DNA of 53,560 nucleotides from Thermodesulfobacteriota bacterium (GCA_040753795.1 JBFMDX010000026.1:1-53560); one strand, 5' to 3'; positions 32,335 through 42,262 are shown, numbered from the stretch's first letter. Numbers and translations: made by a program. Notes: generated by a model not told the origin, from the sequence alone.

Positions 32335-34023
32335 ATGCAGGATTTGACCCGTTCCCAGAAAGCCCGCTTTGCTATCAGTTCCTTTCAGACCATGGCCAAG
32401 GCCCTGGCCCTGCGCGGATTTTTCCGTCCTTCCGGCCGAATGGGCGGTCAACTGGCGGAATACCTGTTGACGTTAAGCCCCGAGATTTACGGGAGCATGA
32501 CCGATTCCCGCGTGGTCGAGCTCAACGGTCTGGAGTATGTGATCGATCGCCTGCCGCGGGGCATCGAAGAGTGTACCCGGATCACCCTGACCGAGGAGGA
32601 TCGTTTCGGGGACAATGTCTTTGAAGAGATCGTGCCGCCGAAGCGGCGACGGACCTGTTACCGCATCAGTGATTCGGAGATGTGCTTTGTCGTCACGCGC
32701 GGATTGAGTGAAATATACGACACGCTGACGCACCTGACGTTTTTGAATATCGAGGCCAGAAAGATCGAGGCGCGGGTGGCGGAGCAGACCGGTAATATCA
32801 CCAATGAATGGCGTGATTTGCAGAAACATGTCGAGTGCCCGGAAGATTTAAGCGAACACGAGCTGGAAAGAGCCATCTGGAATTTGAGCCTGATCGTGGG
32901 CCGCCCCTATTCGGAAACGCGTCAGGCTTATGAGCGCCTGGAAAAGAGCCGGGCGGCCTATCGCAGCAATAACGGCCTTTTTTCCATTGTTTATCACCTG
33001 GGAAAACGGGTGCATGAGGAGAAGAAGGCGCCGGAAAAAATGCTGTTCGTCAACTTTACGCCTTCCTTGATGAATATCATCGCCCATCAGCGCAACGGCG
33101 AACGCTGGGCAGCGGGTATCCGGTCAAAGATCAACGAGTTCGGACTGCAGGATCGTCCGCTGCATATCATCAGCGCCAACATGCACAGCGTCGTCAACCT
33201 GATTTACGGGTATGCCGCGGCCACTACCTGCGCCGCTATTCCGGCTTCCGAGGACAACCTCTATGCCTTTATCAGCTGCATCCGGGAACATGGCGCCGAG
33301 ATTCTGGCCTACGGTCGCGAACACGGCCTGTTTGAAGTCAAGGACGGTTCCGGCAGTCAGGTCGACTGCCAGATCATCGACACGGCCATGATCGCCGACG
33401 TGCCTCAGCATCCGGATCACCGGATCGACTTTACACAGATGGGCAACCCCCCGCCCGTGCTTCTGGTCATGGATTATGCCTTCGGCGCCCAGGCTTACGA
33501 AGTGCTGGATTGTCTTCTCGATCCGGCCACCGGCAATCCGCCCCGCCGTTTGAACGTGAAATCCATCTCCATCATGGGCAAGGCCGGGATCCTGCCCGGG
33601 AAAAAGGGCGATATCATGCTGGCCACCGCCCATGTAATCGAGGGCACGTCGGACAACTATTTCTGCAAAAACGATCTGACGGCGGCGGACTTTGAACCGG
33701 GTATCGATGTGTACACCGGGCCCATGATCACCGTCCTGGGCACTTCCCTGCAGAACCGCGACCTGCTGCAGCGGTTTCAGGAAACCTGGCATACGATCGG
33801 CCTGGAGATGGAGGGGGCCCACTACCAGCGGGCCATCAACGCCGCCATTATCAAGGGATATATTCCCCGGAGCGTGAAGACCCGTTACGCCTATTACGCC
33901 TCGGATAATCCGTTGATCAGCGGCCAGACTTTAGCCGCCGGTGAGATGGGGTCGGAAGGAATCCGGCCGACCTATATGGTCACCCGGGTGATTCTGGAGA
34001 AAATCGTCAGCAATCCCCGGTAA
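32335..34023 (+). CDS. unknown 562-residue protein with nucleoside-phosphorylase-like C-terminal motifs
   Basis: I do not recognise the family with certainty (it may be the one catalogued as DUF6909). The N-terminal 200 residues are helical. The C-terminal half has segments reminiscent of purine nucleoside phosphorylases: LLVMDYAFGAQAYEVLD, SISIMGKAGILPGKKGDIMLATAHVIEGT and, near residue 485, GLEMEGAHYQRAINAA, like the nucleoside-binding GxEME motif. There is no signal peptide. It begins 44 bp after the AOR gene, so the pair is likely one transcript. A link between a phosphorylase-like fold and AOR is not known to me; the motif match is inference. Confidence 0.6.
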   Translation: MQDLTRSQKARFAISSFQTMAKALALRGFFRPSGRMGGQLAEYLLTLSPEIYGSMTDSRVVELNGLEYVIDRLPRGIEECTRITLTEEDRFGDNVFEEIVPPKRRRTCYRISDSEMCFVVTRGLSEIYDTLTHLTFLNIEARKIEARVAEQTGNITNEWRDLQKHVECPEDLSEHELERAIWNLSLIVGRPYSETRQAYERLEKSRAAYRSNNGLFSIVYHLGKRVHEEKKAPEKMLFVNFTPSLMNIIAHQRNGERWAAGIRSKINEFGLQDRPLHIISANMHSVVNLIYGYAAATTCAAIPASEDNLYAFISCIREHGAEILAYGREHGLFEVKDGSGSQVDCQIIDTAMIADVPQHPDHRIDFTQMGNPPPVLLVMDYAFGAQAYEVLDCLLDPATGNPPRRLNVKSISIMGKAGILPGKKGDIMLATAHVIEGTSDNYFCKNDLTAADFEPGIDVYTGPMITVLGTSLQNRDLLQRFQETWHTIGLEMEGAHYQRAINAAIIKGYIPRSVKTRYAYYASDNPLISGQTLAAGEMGSEGIRPTYMVTRVILEKIVSNPR

Positions 34024-34102
34024 CCGGTCGGGACCCAAAGAGCCGCCGTATATGACCGCGTAATCCTTAAGGTGCCCTTATGGTGCGCTTCGTGGGGAGG
34101 GG

Positions 34103-35203
34103 ATGACAAACAGACCCGGAACGGTAAAAATTCCCACTATAATCATTCATGATGGAAATGAACAGGCCGTCCGCATCCGAAGGCTGATCATCGCTTTCAG
34201 CGGTTATGTGCTGGCGTTTTTTTGTGTCGCTTTTCCGGCCCACCTGCTGGGCTTTACCCGCGACCTCAACTGGGCCGCGATTTTCCTGTTTCAGGTACTG
34301 CCTTTTGTCGCTTTCTATATCTGCCTGTTTATCCTTATGCACACCGGCATTAACCGCCGGTTCAGGGATCCCGGGCTGATTTTTATCCAGCAGTTCGTCG
34401 GCATCATCATCACCACCGTCGTCTGTTATTATGCCATCGACTCCATCCGGGGAGCCTGCCTGATCCTTTATATCCATATTTTTTACTTCGGCGCCTTTCA
34501 CCATCGGCCCCGGGGCTTTGTTTTTCTCCTGCTGGAAACCGTTGTGTTGTATACGGTTCTGATCGTTCTGCTGCACCGTTATCATCCCGCCGCCATCGTC
34601 ATAAAAACGGAGGTCATGCGGCTGATCATTCTGATGACAGCCCTGGTCTGGACGGCCGTCATGGGCAATTACCTGGAACTGTTGAGAAGCAAGATCCGGC
34701 AACTGGCCATCCGGGACGAGTTGACGGGAACGCTTAACCGGCGGGAGCTGTTTAAAATGCTCTCCCGTGAAAAATCCCTGGCCGACCGGTCGGGGATTCC
34801 GTTTAGCGTCTGTATGCTGGATCTGGATGATTTCAAGGGAGTAAACGACACCTATGGCCACCAGGTCGGGGATCAGGTGCTAAGGGAATTCGCGCAGACC
34901 GTCAAGGAGAACATTCGGGCCGAGGATTATCTGGGCCGTTACGGCGGAGAAGAGTTCCTGGTGGTGTTTGCCAACTTCGCTTACCGGGAGGACAGCGGCG
35001 ACAATCGGTGCGTTGACCGCCTGCGGGAAGTAACGGAAACGCTGTCTTTCCCTGAAATCGCTCCGGATTTCCGGCTGACGGTCTCCATCGGGGTCAGTGC
35101 TTATCAGGCCGGGGATACCATTGACGCCCTGGTAGCCCGGGCGGACGCGGCCCTTTACGACGCCAAACGGAACGGAAAAAACCGGGTCGTGTTCCGGGCC
35201 TGA
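34103..35203 (+). CDS. membrane diguanylate cyclase (GGDEF)
   Basis: The 366-residue protein has about six membrane helices (residues 30-195) and a GGDEF domain (about 205-366). The domain has RDELTGTLNRRELF, the metal-binding DLDDFKGVNDTYGHQVGDQVL, and an active-site GGEEF in YGGEEFLVVF. The substrate motifs are intact, so it should make cyclic di-GMP. The I-site RxxD before GGEEF is not evident: the residues before it read ENIRAEDYLGRYGG, where RAED could fit an RxxD pattern. It is preceded by GGGGAGGGG. The window also holds a c-di-GMP riboswitch at 50483. Confidence 0.93.
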   Translation: MTNRPGTVKIPTIIIHDGNEQAVRIRRLIIAFSGYVLAFFCVAFPAHLLGFTRDLNWAAIFLFQVLPFVAFYICLFILMHTGINRRFRDPGLIFIQQFVGIIITTVVCYYAIDSIRGACLILYIHIFYFGAFHHRPRGFVFLLLETVVLYTVLIVLLHRYHPAAIVIKTEVMRLIILMTALVWTAVMGNYLELLRSKIRQLAIRDELTGTLNRRELFKMLSREKSLADRSGIPFSVCMLDLDDFKGVNDTYGHQVGDQVLREFAQTVKENIRAEDYLGRYGGEEFLVVFANFAYREDSGDNRCVDRLREVTETLSFPEIAPDFRLTVSIGVSAYQAGDTIDALVARADAALYDAKRNGKNRVVFRA

Positions 35204-35243
35204 TGAACCCACGGTGGGTCCGGAAACACCTGGCCCGGCCGGT

Positions 35244-35882
35244 TTATCCGATATTCAGTATGCTGCCTGCGCCGCCATCAACGTAGATCGTGGAGTAGCG
35301 TCGGCGTATTTCATTGATGTGCTGGGTGCAGTGGGTGGGGCAGACCAGCGACAGTCCGTCCAGAACCTCGAAATTATCAAACCCGTGCAGACCGCCGATC
35401 AGGGCTGAAACCTTCCCGGCAGAGCCGGCCGCCTTCAGAATCGCCTCCACGCCGGGATGGGAACATCCCGCTACGACAGCAACCTGCTCCCCCTGCTTGA
35501 GAACCAGGGATTGCTCGATCCCGGCCAGGGTGCCGGTTGACCAGATGCCGTCATGGAGTTGCTGCGGGGATCGGCCGACCTGGACCGTCGGGAGGTCCTG
35601 CTGCGGTAAAAACGTTTCAGGAATGAAACAGGAACAACGGGTCAGGCCAATAACGGCCGGCAGTCCGCCGATGTGGTCCCAGTGGTCGTGGGAGATGAAG
35701 ATATCGGTAATCTCCGCCGGACGGATGTTCAAATATTTCATGTTGTTGATGAGAATGTTGCCGTTGGCGCCGGTGTCGAACAGGATCTTTCTGCCGGATG
35801 CTTCCACCAGACAGGCAAAGCCCCAGTCCGCCCCCAGGCGCCGGTCCCGGGTGATATTGTCGTAAATGATGGTGATTTTCAT
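35244..35882 (-). CDS. metallo-beta-lactamase-fold hydrolase
   Basis: The protein of about 212 residues has the MBL motif SHDHWDHIGG near residue 65, ACLVEASGRKILFDTGANG at the N-terminal strand, GCSHPGVEAI near 145 and CPTHCTQHINEI near 190. The HxHxDH metal site and the third histidine are intact. It resembles the 7,8-dihydropterin-6-yl-methyl-4-(beta-D-ribofuranosyl)aminobenzene 5'-phosphate synthase-like MBL group, but the substrate is unknown. ATG at 35882 (MKITIIYDN) is preferred as it matches the family start; ATG at 35915 is possible. Divergent from the radical SAM gene. Confidence 0.85.
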   Translation of the reverse strand: MKITIIYDNITRDRRLGADWGFACLVEASGRKILFDTGANGNILINNMKYLNIRPAEITDIFISHDHWDHIGGLPAVIGLTRCSCFIPETFLPQQDLPTVQVGRSPQQLHDGIWSTGTLAGIEQSLVLKQGEQVAVVAGCSHPGVEAILKAAGSAGKVSALIGGLHGFDNFEVLDGLSLVCPTHCTQHINEIRRRYSTIYVDGGAGSILNIG

Positions 35883-35972
35883 GGCCTCCGCCGGCGCCTC
35901 CCTTTGTTTTGACATCTTACGTTTCCATGCTTAATATGACGGTCTCGGGTTGTCAATAGGACAGCCCTTAGC

Positions 35973-37103
35973 ATGGGACAGTCGACAAAACCGATGAGGA
36001 TAACTACCCTGTACATAGATCCGGCGGCCGCGGATTATCCGGAGACGGCAGTCGTGAAAGACCGGGTCGGCGCGGACAAGGTGGCGGTGGCCTCTCCCCG
36101 GGAGGTGTTTGCGGCCGTTGCCGCGGCCGGCGATGTGGTGGCCGCGGGCAAGCAAACTTTGTTCCTGACGGTCAACAAGGCGCCGTTTATCCGCAAATGC
36201 CCCGGAACAAAGCATTACCGCTGCTGTGGTTACCGGATCCTGAATATCGGCCGCTTCTGCACCATGGACTGTTCCTACTGCATCCTGCAGGCCTATTTCC
36301 ATCCCCCCCTGCTTCAATATTATGTCAATCAGGCGGACATGACGGCGGAACTCAAAGACCTGTTTGACCGGCCCGGCCGGATCACCCGCCTGGGGACCGG
36401 AGAGTTTACCGACAGCGCCATCTGGAACGAGTGTACCGATCTGAACCGGCGCCTGGTATCGCTGTTCGCCGGCCAGGACGCGGCCGTGCTGGAGATTAAA
36501 ACCAAGACCGTCAATATCGAGCCGCTCCGGGGCGCGGACCACAACCGCAAAACCATCGCCGCCTGGTCGCTTAACACGGAAGCGGTCATCTCCGGCCAGG
36601 AGCGCGGTTCGGCTTCCCTGGAGGATCGCTTGCGGGCCGCGGCCGCCTGCCAGGCCATGGGCTATCCCCTGGCTTTTCATTTTGATCCCCTGGTTATCTA
36701 CGACGGCTGCCGGGAGGACTACGCCCAAGTCATCCGGCGGCTGTTCTCGGCCGTTTCCGCCGACAACATCGTCTGGATCAGCCTGGGGTCCTTCCGCTTC
36801 ATGCCGGCCTTAAAGCCCATGATCCAGGAGCGTTTCCCGGAGTCCCGGATCGTTTACGGCGAATTTATTACCGGGATCGACCGCAAGGTGCGGTATTTCA
36901 AACCCCTCCGCGTGGATCTGTACCGGTCCGTCATATCCGAGATCAGACGATTCTCCACGGATGTAACCGTCTACTTCTGCATGGAGGACGACGATGTCTG
37001 GCGGCAGTGCCTGGGGTTTACCCCGAGGCAGAAGGGCGGCCTCGCCGCCATGCTGGACAGAAGCGCGGTCGAGCATTGCGGGCTTGATCGGGACAGGGTA
37101 TAA
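35973..37103 (+). CDS. spore photoproduct lyase-like radical SAM protein
   Basis: The 376-residue protein has the radical SAM motif C96-x3-C100-x2-C103 in FCTMDCSYCILQAYF, whose sequence context (CSYC-LQ-Y) is that of the SPL family. GTKHYRCCGYRILNIGRF upstream, and SLGSFRFMPALKP near residue 270, also fit. True SPL repairs spore photoproduct in DNA of spore-formers; here nothing suggests sporulation, so the substrate may be a different DNA lesion or nucleotide. Start at 35973 is weakly supported; ATG at 35994 (MRITTLYIDP) is an alternative. The PAP2 gene follows by 28 bp. Confidence 0.8.
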   Translation: MGQSTKPMRITTLYIDPAAADYPETAVVKDRVGADKVAVASPREVFAAVAAAGDVVAAGKQTLFLTVNKAPFIRKCPGTKHYRCCGYRILNIGRFCTMDCSYCILQAYFHPPLLQYYVNQADMTAELKDLFDRPGRITRLGTGEFTDSAIWNECTDLNRRLVSLFAGQDAAVLEIKTKTVNIEPLRGADHNRKTIAAWSLNTEAVISGQERGSASLEDRLRAAAACQAMGYPLAFHFDPLVIYDGCREDYAQVIRRLFSAVSADNIVWISLGSFRFMPALKPMIQERFPESRIVYGEFITGIDRKVRYFKPLRVDLYRSVISEIRRFSTDVTVYFCMEDDDVWRQCLGFTPRQKGGLAAMLDRSAVEHCGLDRDRV

Positions 37104-37131
37104 TAAAAAAAGAATCAATAGAGGCAAGCTC

Positions 37132-37806
37132 ATGAAAGACGGAAAAAATTTTTCTTCGGCGCAACCCTATTCGGTCACCTTAAAATCCCTGTTTTTGAGC
37201 CTGCTGGTCGCTTTCTATACCGGCGGTTATCTGGGCATCAACCGCTTCAACGCCTGCCGGGACCGGTATTATGATGTCTCCCTGTGGTTCGAGAAGGATA
37301 TCCCCTTTGTTCCCTCGATGATCATCGGCTACTCCTTTGTTTTCGTGCTGATCATCATCCTGTTCCTTGTTCTCGACAACATGCCCGATTTCTGGGACAT
37401 GTGCCGTCGTTTCCTCAACATGACCCTGATCTGTTTCGCCATTTTTCTGATCTTCCCGGTGCGGATGAATTTCCGGCCGGAGGTGGTCATGACCGGGGAC
37501 TGGATCACGGCCCTGGTCAGTTTTTATTTCTGGCTGGACCAGCCCTACAACCTGTTCCCCTCCATGCATTTGGGCGCCTCCTTTTTCGTGGCGTTTTACT
37601 GTCTGCGAAAGGGCCGTATCATCGGCTGGACGACGATGGCCATGGCTGTCATTGTCGCCGTTTCGGTGGTGCTGCTCAAACAGCATTATATTATGGATGT
37701 CATCGCCGGATTTCTGGTGGCCTGGCTCTGCTCCTTTTTCTCCATGAAACAGTTCAGAACCCTTTTCCTCTTGCAGAATATCCCCTGGCGGCGTCAGGTC
37801 GGATGA
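37132..37806 (+). CDS. PAP2-superfamily membrane phosphatase/phosphotransferase
   Basis: The 224-residue protein has about six membrane helices. The PAP2 motifs C2 and C3 are visible: NLFPSMHLGASF (the PSMH motif, residues about 140-151) and KQHYIMDVIAGFLVAW (about 183-198), giving the catalytic histidines. The pattern is close to the PAP2_3/inositolphosphotransferase type. It probably acts on lipid phosphates at the membrane. Start ATG at 37132 has GAGGCAAGC upstream, 28 bp after the SPL-like gene, so the two may form one transcript. Confidence 0.82.
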   Translation: MKDGKNFSSAQPYSVTLKSLFLSLLVAFYTGGYLGINRFNACRDRYYDVSLWFEKDIPFVPSMIIGYSFVFVLIIILFLVLDNMPDFWDMCRRFLNMTLICFAIFLIFPVRMNFRPEVVMTGDWITALVSFYFWLDQPYNLFPSMHLGASFFVAFYCLRKGRIIGWTTMAMAVIVAVSVVLLKQHYIMDVIAGFLVAWLCSFFSMKQFRTLFLLQNIPWRRQVG

Positions 37807-37907
37807 CACGGCCGCATGATATGGCTTGACACCGCGCCCGTAACGCATTAAAAACCATCCCAAAACCGCTGGCTGTGAAATCTGGTCATTTATGATCGCG
37901 GAACCCA

Positions 37908-37929
37908 GGGGAACGGCGAGCCGTTCCCC
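37908..37929. promoter_or_regulatory. perfect hairpin ahead of prfC
   Basis: GGGGAACGGC and GCCGTTCCCC are perfectly complementary around two bases, 34 bp before the prfC start. There is no T tract (TTCAGC follows), so it could be a leader hairpin, a factor-dependent terminator of the PAP2 gene, or a protein-binding palindrome. Confidence 0.5.
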
Positions 37930-37962
37930 TTCAGCAATAGATATAGAAGAGAAAAATAATAA

Positions 37963-39576
37963 ATGGAAAATCTGACGGATAAAAACAGCCTCCAGGAAAT
38001 CGGCCGCCGGCGGACCTTCGGCATTATCAGCCATCCGGACGCGGGTAAGACCACCCTGACCGAGAAGCTGCTTTTATTCGGGGGCGCCATCCAGATGGCC
38101 GGCACCATCAAGGCCCGCAAGGCCAACCGCTACGCCACCAGCGACTGGATGCAGATCGAGCGGGAGAGGGGCATTTCCGTAACCAGTTCGGTGATGCAGT
38201 TTGATTACCGGGATTTTGCCCTCAACTTGCTGGACACGCCCGGTCACCAGGATTTCTCCGAAGACACCTACCGGGTGCTGACGGCCGTGGACAGCGCCGT
38301 CATGGTCATCGACAGCGGCAAGGGCGTGGAGACCCAGACCCGGAAACTGATGGCGGTCTGCCGCATGCGCAACACGCCGATCCTGACCTTCATCAATAAG
38401 CTGGACCGGGAGGGCATAAAGCCCCTGGACATCATGGCGGACATCGAGGAAACCCTGCAGATCGAGTGCGCCCCCCTGACCTGGCCCATCGGCATGGGCG
38501 CCAGTTTCCGGGGGATTTATAACCTCTATGAAAAAACGCTGACCCTGTATGACGCCGGCCAGAAACCCGTCGCCGGCGGAGGATTGCGCATCGACGACCT
38601 GGCCGATCCCCGCCTGGACGAGATCCTGGGAAGTCAGGCCGAAGAACTGCGGGAAGATGTCGCCCTGCTGGAGGGCGCCACCGACCCGTTTAACATGGAA
38701 GACTTTCTCAAGGGCAGCCAGACGCCGGTGTTCTTCGGCAGCGCCATCAACAATTTCGGCGTTCAGGAACTATTGGATACCTTCGTGGAGGTGGCCCCCG
38801 GACCCCTGCCGCGCCCGACTCACTCCCGCACCGTCCATCCCGACGAAAAGGCTTTTTCCGGCTTTGTCTTCAAGGTCCAGGCCAACATGGACCCGGCCCA
38901 CCGGGATCGCATCGCCTTTCTGCGCGTTTGTTCCGGTCGTTTCCAGCGGGGCATGTGGGTGCGTCATCATCGAACCGGCAAGGACCTGTGCATCGCCAAC
39001 CCCATCACCTTCATGGCCCGCAGCCGTTCCCTGGTGGAGGAGGCCTGGCCCGGCGACATCATCGGCATTCATAACCACGGCACCATCATGATCGGCGACA
39101 CCTTCACGGAAAAGGAGCCGCTGACGTTTACGGGGATACCGAAATTCGCCCCGGAGCTTTTCCGCCGCGTACGGCTCAAATCCCCCCTCAAGGCCAAACA
39201 GCTGCGCAAGGGAATCACCCAGCTGGTGGAGGAGGGGGCGGTGCAGATGTTCCGGCCCCTGATCGGCAACGATATCATCCTGGGGGCGGTGGGCCTGTTG
39301 CAGTTCGACGTCACCATGGCCCGCCTTAAGGACGAATATGGCGTGGACGCCGATTATGAGGCGGTGGAGTACACCACCGCCCGCTGGGTGGAAAGCGACG
39401 ACAAGTCCCGGCTGGCCGATTTTGAAAGTGAGCGTCGCTCCGACCTGGCCCTGGACCTGGAGGGCAACCTCACCTGCCTCTCCCGGAGCGAATGGCAGAT
39501 GGATTATCTGATCAAGCAGTGGCCGGAACTAAAGTTTTTCAAGACCCGGGAGATTCACCTGCCGGACGCTGATTAG
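37963..39576 (+). CDS. prfC: peptide chain release factor 3
   Basis: The 537-residue GTPase has G1 [15 protein letters not shown] near residue 23, G3 [14 protein letters not shown] near 90, G4 INKLDREG near 145 and the RF3-typical C-terminal segments [16 protein letters not shown] and ARWVESDD. Length is normal for RF3 (about 530). It recycles RF1/RF2 from the ribosome after peptide release. Its 3' end overlaps the convergent DEAD-box helicase gene by 38 bp. Confidence 0.95.
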   Translation: MENLTDKNSLQEIGRRRTFGIISHPDAGKTTLTEKLLLFGGAIQMAGTIKARKANRYATSDWMQIERERGISVTSSVMQFDYRDFALNLLDTPGHQDFSEDTYRVLTAVDSAVMVIDSGKGVETQTRKLMAVCRMRNTPILTFINKLDREGIKPLDIMADIEETLQIECAPLTWPIGMGASFRGIYNLYEKTLTLYDAGQKPVAGGGLRIDDLADPRLDEILGSQAEELREDVALLEGATDPFNMEDFLKGSQTPVFFGSAINNFGVQELLDTFVEVAPGPLPRPTHSRTVHPDEKAFSGFVFKVQANMDPAHRDRIAFLRVCSGRFQRGMWVRHHRTGKDLCIANPITFMARSRSLVEEAWPGDIIGIHNHGTIMIGDTFTEKEPLTFTGIPKFAPELFRRVRLKSPLKAKQLRKGITQLVEEGAVQMFRPLIGNDIILGAVGLLQFDVTMARLKDEYGVDADYEAVEYTTARWVESDDKSRLADFESERRSDLALDLEGNLTCLSRSEWQMDYLIKQWPELKFFKTREIHLPDAD

Positions 39577-40975
39577 GACCGCCGCGCTTTTCGGCGTCGG
39601 CGCCGCGGCCCCGGGACCTTCGCTTTCGCCCGGCCCGTTTTTTAGGGGCGTTGGGTTCGGGCAGCTCCAGCCAGTTTTCATCCGGCTCGATGCAGGGCAG
39701 GGGGCGGGCCATGAAATCCTCGATATCGACAATATAAAAGGACTCCCGTTCGTCGGCGAAACTGATCGATGTGCCGGCCGACCCGGCCCGGCCGGTCCGG
39801 CCGATGCGGTGGACATAGTCCTCCGGATCCTGGGGCAGGTTGAAGTTGATGACGTGGTCCATGTCCTCGATGTGGATGCCCCGGGCCACGACATCGGTGG
39901 CCACCAGCACGCGGATCCGGCCGGACTTGAATTCCGCCAGCCGCCGGGATCGCTTTTCCTGGGGCACGTCGCCGGTAAGTGTTTCGCATTTCAGTCCATG
40001 CCGCTTCAGTCTGTCGGCCAGCCGCACGACCGTGTCCTTGCGGTTGCAGAAAACCAGTACCCGCTTCAGATCCTGCTGGACGATGATATTGTACAGCAGG
40101 GCGAATTTGTTGTCGCTGGTGACGATGTATACGATCTGGTCGACGGAGTCGACCGCCACCTGCTCCGGTTCGATGGACACCTGGACCGGGTCGCGGGTCC
40201 AGTTGGCGGCCAGCCGGGTGACGGCGTCGGTCAGCGTGGCGCTGAACAGCATGGTCTGGCGGATGTCTTTCCGGGGGGTGGCGTAGATGATCCGGCGGAC
40301 GTCGGGAATGAACCCCATGTCCAGCATCCGGTCGGCTTCGTCGATGACCAGGATTTCCACCCTGTCGAGCATCAGCAGGCGGCGCTGGAAAAAATCCAGC
40401 AACCGGCCCGGCGTGGCCACGATGATGTCCGCCGGCTGCCCGGTGAGTTGCTTCCGCTGCTGTTTAAAATCCATGCCGCCGAACACCGGGAAGATGTTGA
40501 TCCGTTCATATTTCGCCAGTTGCCGCGCCTCTTCGGAAATCTGCACAACCAGTTCCCGGGTGGGGGCCAGGATCAGGGCCCGGGGAGTTCCCGGTTTTCG
40601 TTTACCCGGGATGGGGTTGTTTCGCAGTCGGGTCAGGATAGTAATCAGAAAGGCGGCCGTCTTGCCGGTTCCGGTCTGGGCCCGGCCGAAAGCGTCCTGC
40701 CCGTCCAGGGTGCTGGGCAGAATGGCGGCCTGGATAGGTGTACAGTAGGCAAATCCCAGGTCATAAATGGCATGCATCAGGGTTTCGGGAAGATCAAAAT
40801 CATGAAAACGGGTTTTCCCCGGCTCGGCCGGAACCTTGAATTGTGAAAGCCGCCACGGGTCGGCATCGGAATCGGAATCCGCCTCGGCGGGCTGATCCGT
40901 CGAATCAGGTTCTTCCGCCGGAGATGCACTGTCGTTGTTCTGTTCCTCGGTCATTGCCTGAAAACCTCGATTCAT
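39539..40975 (-). CDS. DEAD-box ATP-dependent RNA helicase (RhlB/RhlE-like)
   Basis: The product has about 478 residues. An acidic, disordered N-terminus (about 1-50) is followed by the Q motif [26 protein letters not shown], motif I AQTGTGKT, Ia PTRELV, TPGRLLD, motif [12 protein letters not shown], motif III FSAT, then [17 protein letters not shown] and [12 protein letters not shown]. The C-terminal tail is Arg/Lys-rich ([14 protein letters not shown]), likely an RNA-binding tail. It would remodel structured RNA, possibly in mRNA decay or ribosome assembly. ATG at 40975 and 40954 (MTEEQN) are both plausible. An extended -10 promoter lies upstream. Confidence 0.93.
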   Translation of the reverse strand: MNRGFQAMTEEQNNDSASPAEEPDSTDQPAEADSDSDADPWRLSQFKVPAEPGKTRFHDFDLPETLMHAIYDLGFAYCTPIQAAILPSTLDGQDAFGRAQTGTGKTAAFLITILTRLRNNPIPGKRKPGTPRALILAPTRELVVQISEEARQLAKYERINIFPVFGGMDFKQQRKQLTGQPADIIVATPGRLLDFFQRRLLMLDRVEILVIDEADRMLDMGFIPDVRRIIYATPRKDIRQTMLFSATLTDAVTRLAANWTRDPVQVSIEPEQVAVDSVDQIVYIVTSDNKFALLYNIIVQQDLKRVLVFCNRKDTVVRLADRLKRHGLKCETLTGDVPQEKRSRRLAEFKSGRIRVLVATDVVARGIHIEDMDHVINFNLPQDPEDYVHRIGRTGRAGSAGTSISFADERESFYIVDIEDFMARPLPCIEPDENWLELPEPNAPKKRAGRKRRSRGRGADAEKRGGPNQRPAGESPGS

Positions 40976-41027
40976 TCGCCTGTAGGTTTATCTTAATCTT
41001 ACACCTGCTTTTCTCTCTATTATTTAA

Positions 41028-41036
41028 TTATAGCAT
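41028..41036 (-). promoter_or_regulatory. extended -10 promoter of the DEAD-box helicase gene
   Basis: On the minus strand the sequence TGCTATAAT is a perfect extended -10 (TGnTATAAT). It lies about 50 bp upstream of the helicase start and in an AT-rich leader. No -35 consensus is visible, which extended -10 promoters do not need. Confidence 0.5.
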
Positions 41037-41172
41037 AATATTGAAATCAGCGTCTTTTATTTTGGCAACGGAGCCGTTTTATCTGGTGCGGTCATTTTGT
41101 ATTATGCTACTATTGCAGAAATTTTAAGGCACATTCTCTTATCAACCATCATATCTTTGGAGAGGAACCGCC

Positions 41173-42141
41173 ATGGCCAGCATCAAAGAAATCAAAGCAA
41201 ATAATATGAACGTGAACCGGTTTATCGCCGACAAAGTCCGGGAGATTCAGGAAGCGGTCGGCGACGGTCTGGCCATCAACGCCCTGTCCGGGGGGGTCGA
41301 TTCTTCGGTCGTCACCGCCCTGGGACACCGGGCCCTGGGGAAGAACCTGAAAACTGTTTTTATCGACAACGGCATCATGCGGGAAGGCGAACCGGCCAAA
41401 GTCGTGGCCGCGTTCAAGAAGATGGATATCCCGGTCGAGGTCATCGACGCGTCAAAAGCGTTTTTCGCGGCCCTCAAGGGGGTTACCGATCCGGAAGATA
41501 AGAGAGAGGCCATTACCCAGACCTTTTACAAGAAAGTCTTCGGCAAGCTGGTGGTCAAAAGCAAGGCCCGATATCTGTTGCAGGGCACCATTCTGACTGA
41601 TGTGGATGAAACCGTGGCGGGCATCAAGCGGCAGCATAACGTTTTCGCCCAACTGGGCATTGATCCGCAGAAGGTCTTTGGTTACAAAATACTGGAGCCC
41701 ATCATCGAGTTGCGCAAGGACGGCGTGCGCAAAGTCGGACGCGGCCTGGGCCTGCCGGAAAGCATTTTCACCCGGATGCCCTTTCCCGGTCCGGCCCTGG
41801 CGGCCCGCGTCATCGGCGAAGCCACGCCCGCCCGCATCGCCCTGGTCAGAAAAGCGACCGCCATTGCCGAAGCGGCCCTCAAGGATGTAAAGGCGTTTCA
41901 ATGCCTGGCCATTCTGCACGAAGACCGGGTCACCGGCATGCGGGACAACCGCCGCGTTTTCGGCAACCAGATTGAAATCCGCTGCTGGGACAGCCTGGAC
42001 GCGCGCAAGGCCAGACCGACCCGGCTGCCTTATCCGGTTCTGGAACGTATCGCCGCCAGAATCACCAGAGACATACCGGAAGTGGTCAGCGTGACCTATA
42101 ACATTACGTCCAAACCCACCTCAACTATTGAGGCGGTTTAG
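41173..42141 (+). CDS. guaA: GMP synthase ATP-pyrophosphatase subunit (free-standing, archaeal type)
   Basis: The 322-residue protein is the PP-loop ATPase plus dimerisation domain of GMP synthetase: NALSGGVDSSVVTALGHRALG (PP-loop, residues about 38-58), VFIDNGIMREGE, FTRMPFPGPALAARVIGE and the C-terminal PYPVLERIAARI...ITSKPTSTIEAV. It lacks the class I glutamine amidotransferase domain that makes up the first 200 residues of bacterial GuaA. It matches the archaeal GuaAb layout and needs a separate glutaminase (GuaAa) or free ammonia to aminate XMP. No such glutaminase is next to it. RBS GGAGAGGAAC is good. Confidence 0.88.
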   Translation: MASIKEIKANNMNVNRFIADKVREIQEAVGDGLAINALSGGVDSSVVTALGHRALGKNLKTVFIDNGIMREGEPAKVVAAFKKMDIPVEVIDASKAFFAALKGVTDPEDKREAITQTFYKKVFGKLVVKSKARYLLQGTILTDVDETVAGIKRQHNVFAQLGIDPQKVFGYKILEPIIELRKDGVRKVGRGLGLPESIFTRMPFPGPALAARVIGEATPARIALVRKATAIAEAALKDVKAFQCLAILHEDRVTGMRDNRRVFGNQIEIRCWDSLDARKARPTRLPYPVLERIAARITRDIPEVVSVTYNITSKPTSTIEAV

Positions 42142-42262
42142 GACGAAAGGGGCAGATATTTTTTTATGTTACTCCCCGGCATTTGATATGGAACAAGCTG
42201 TTCTTTATGGAAGTGATTTTTTTGAGACAGCGGAACAGATCATTTATTTTGGATGGATTGAC

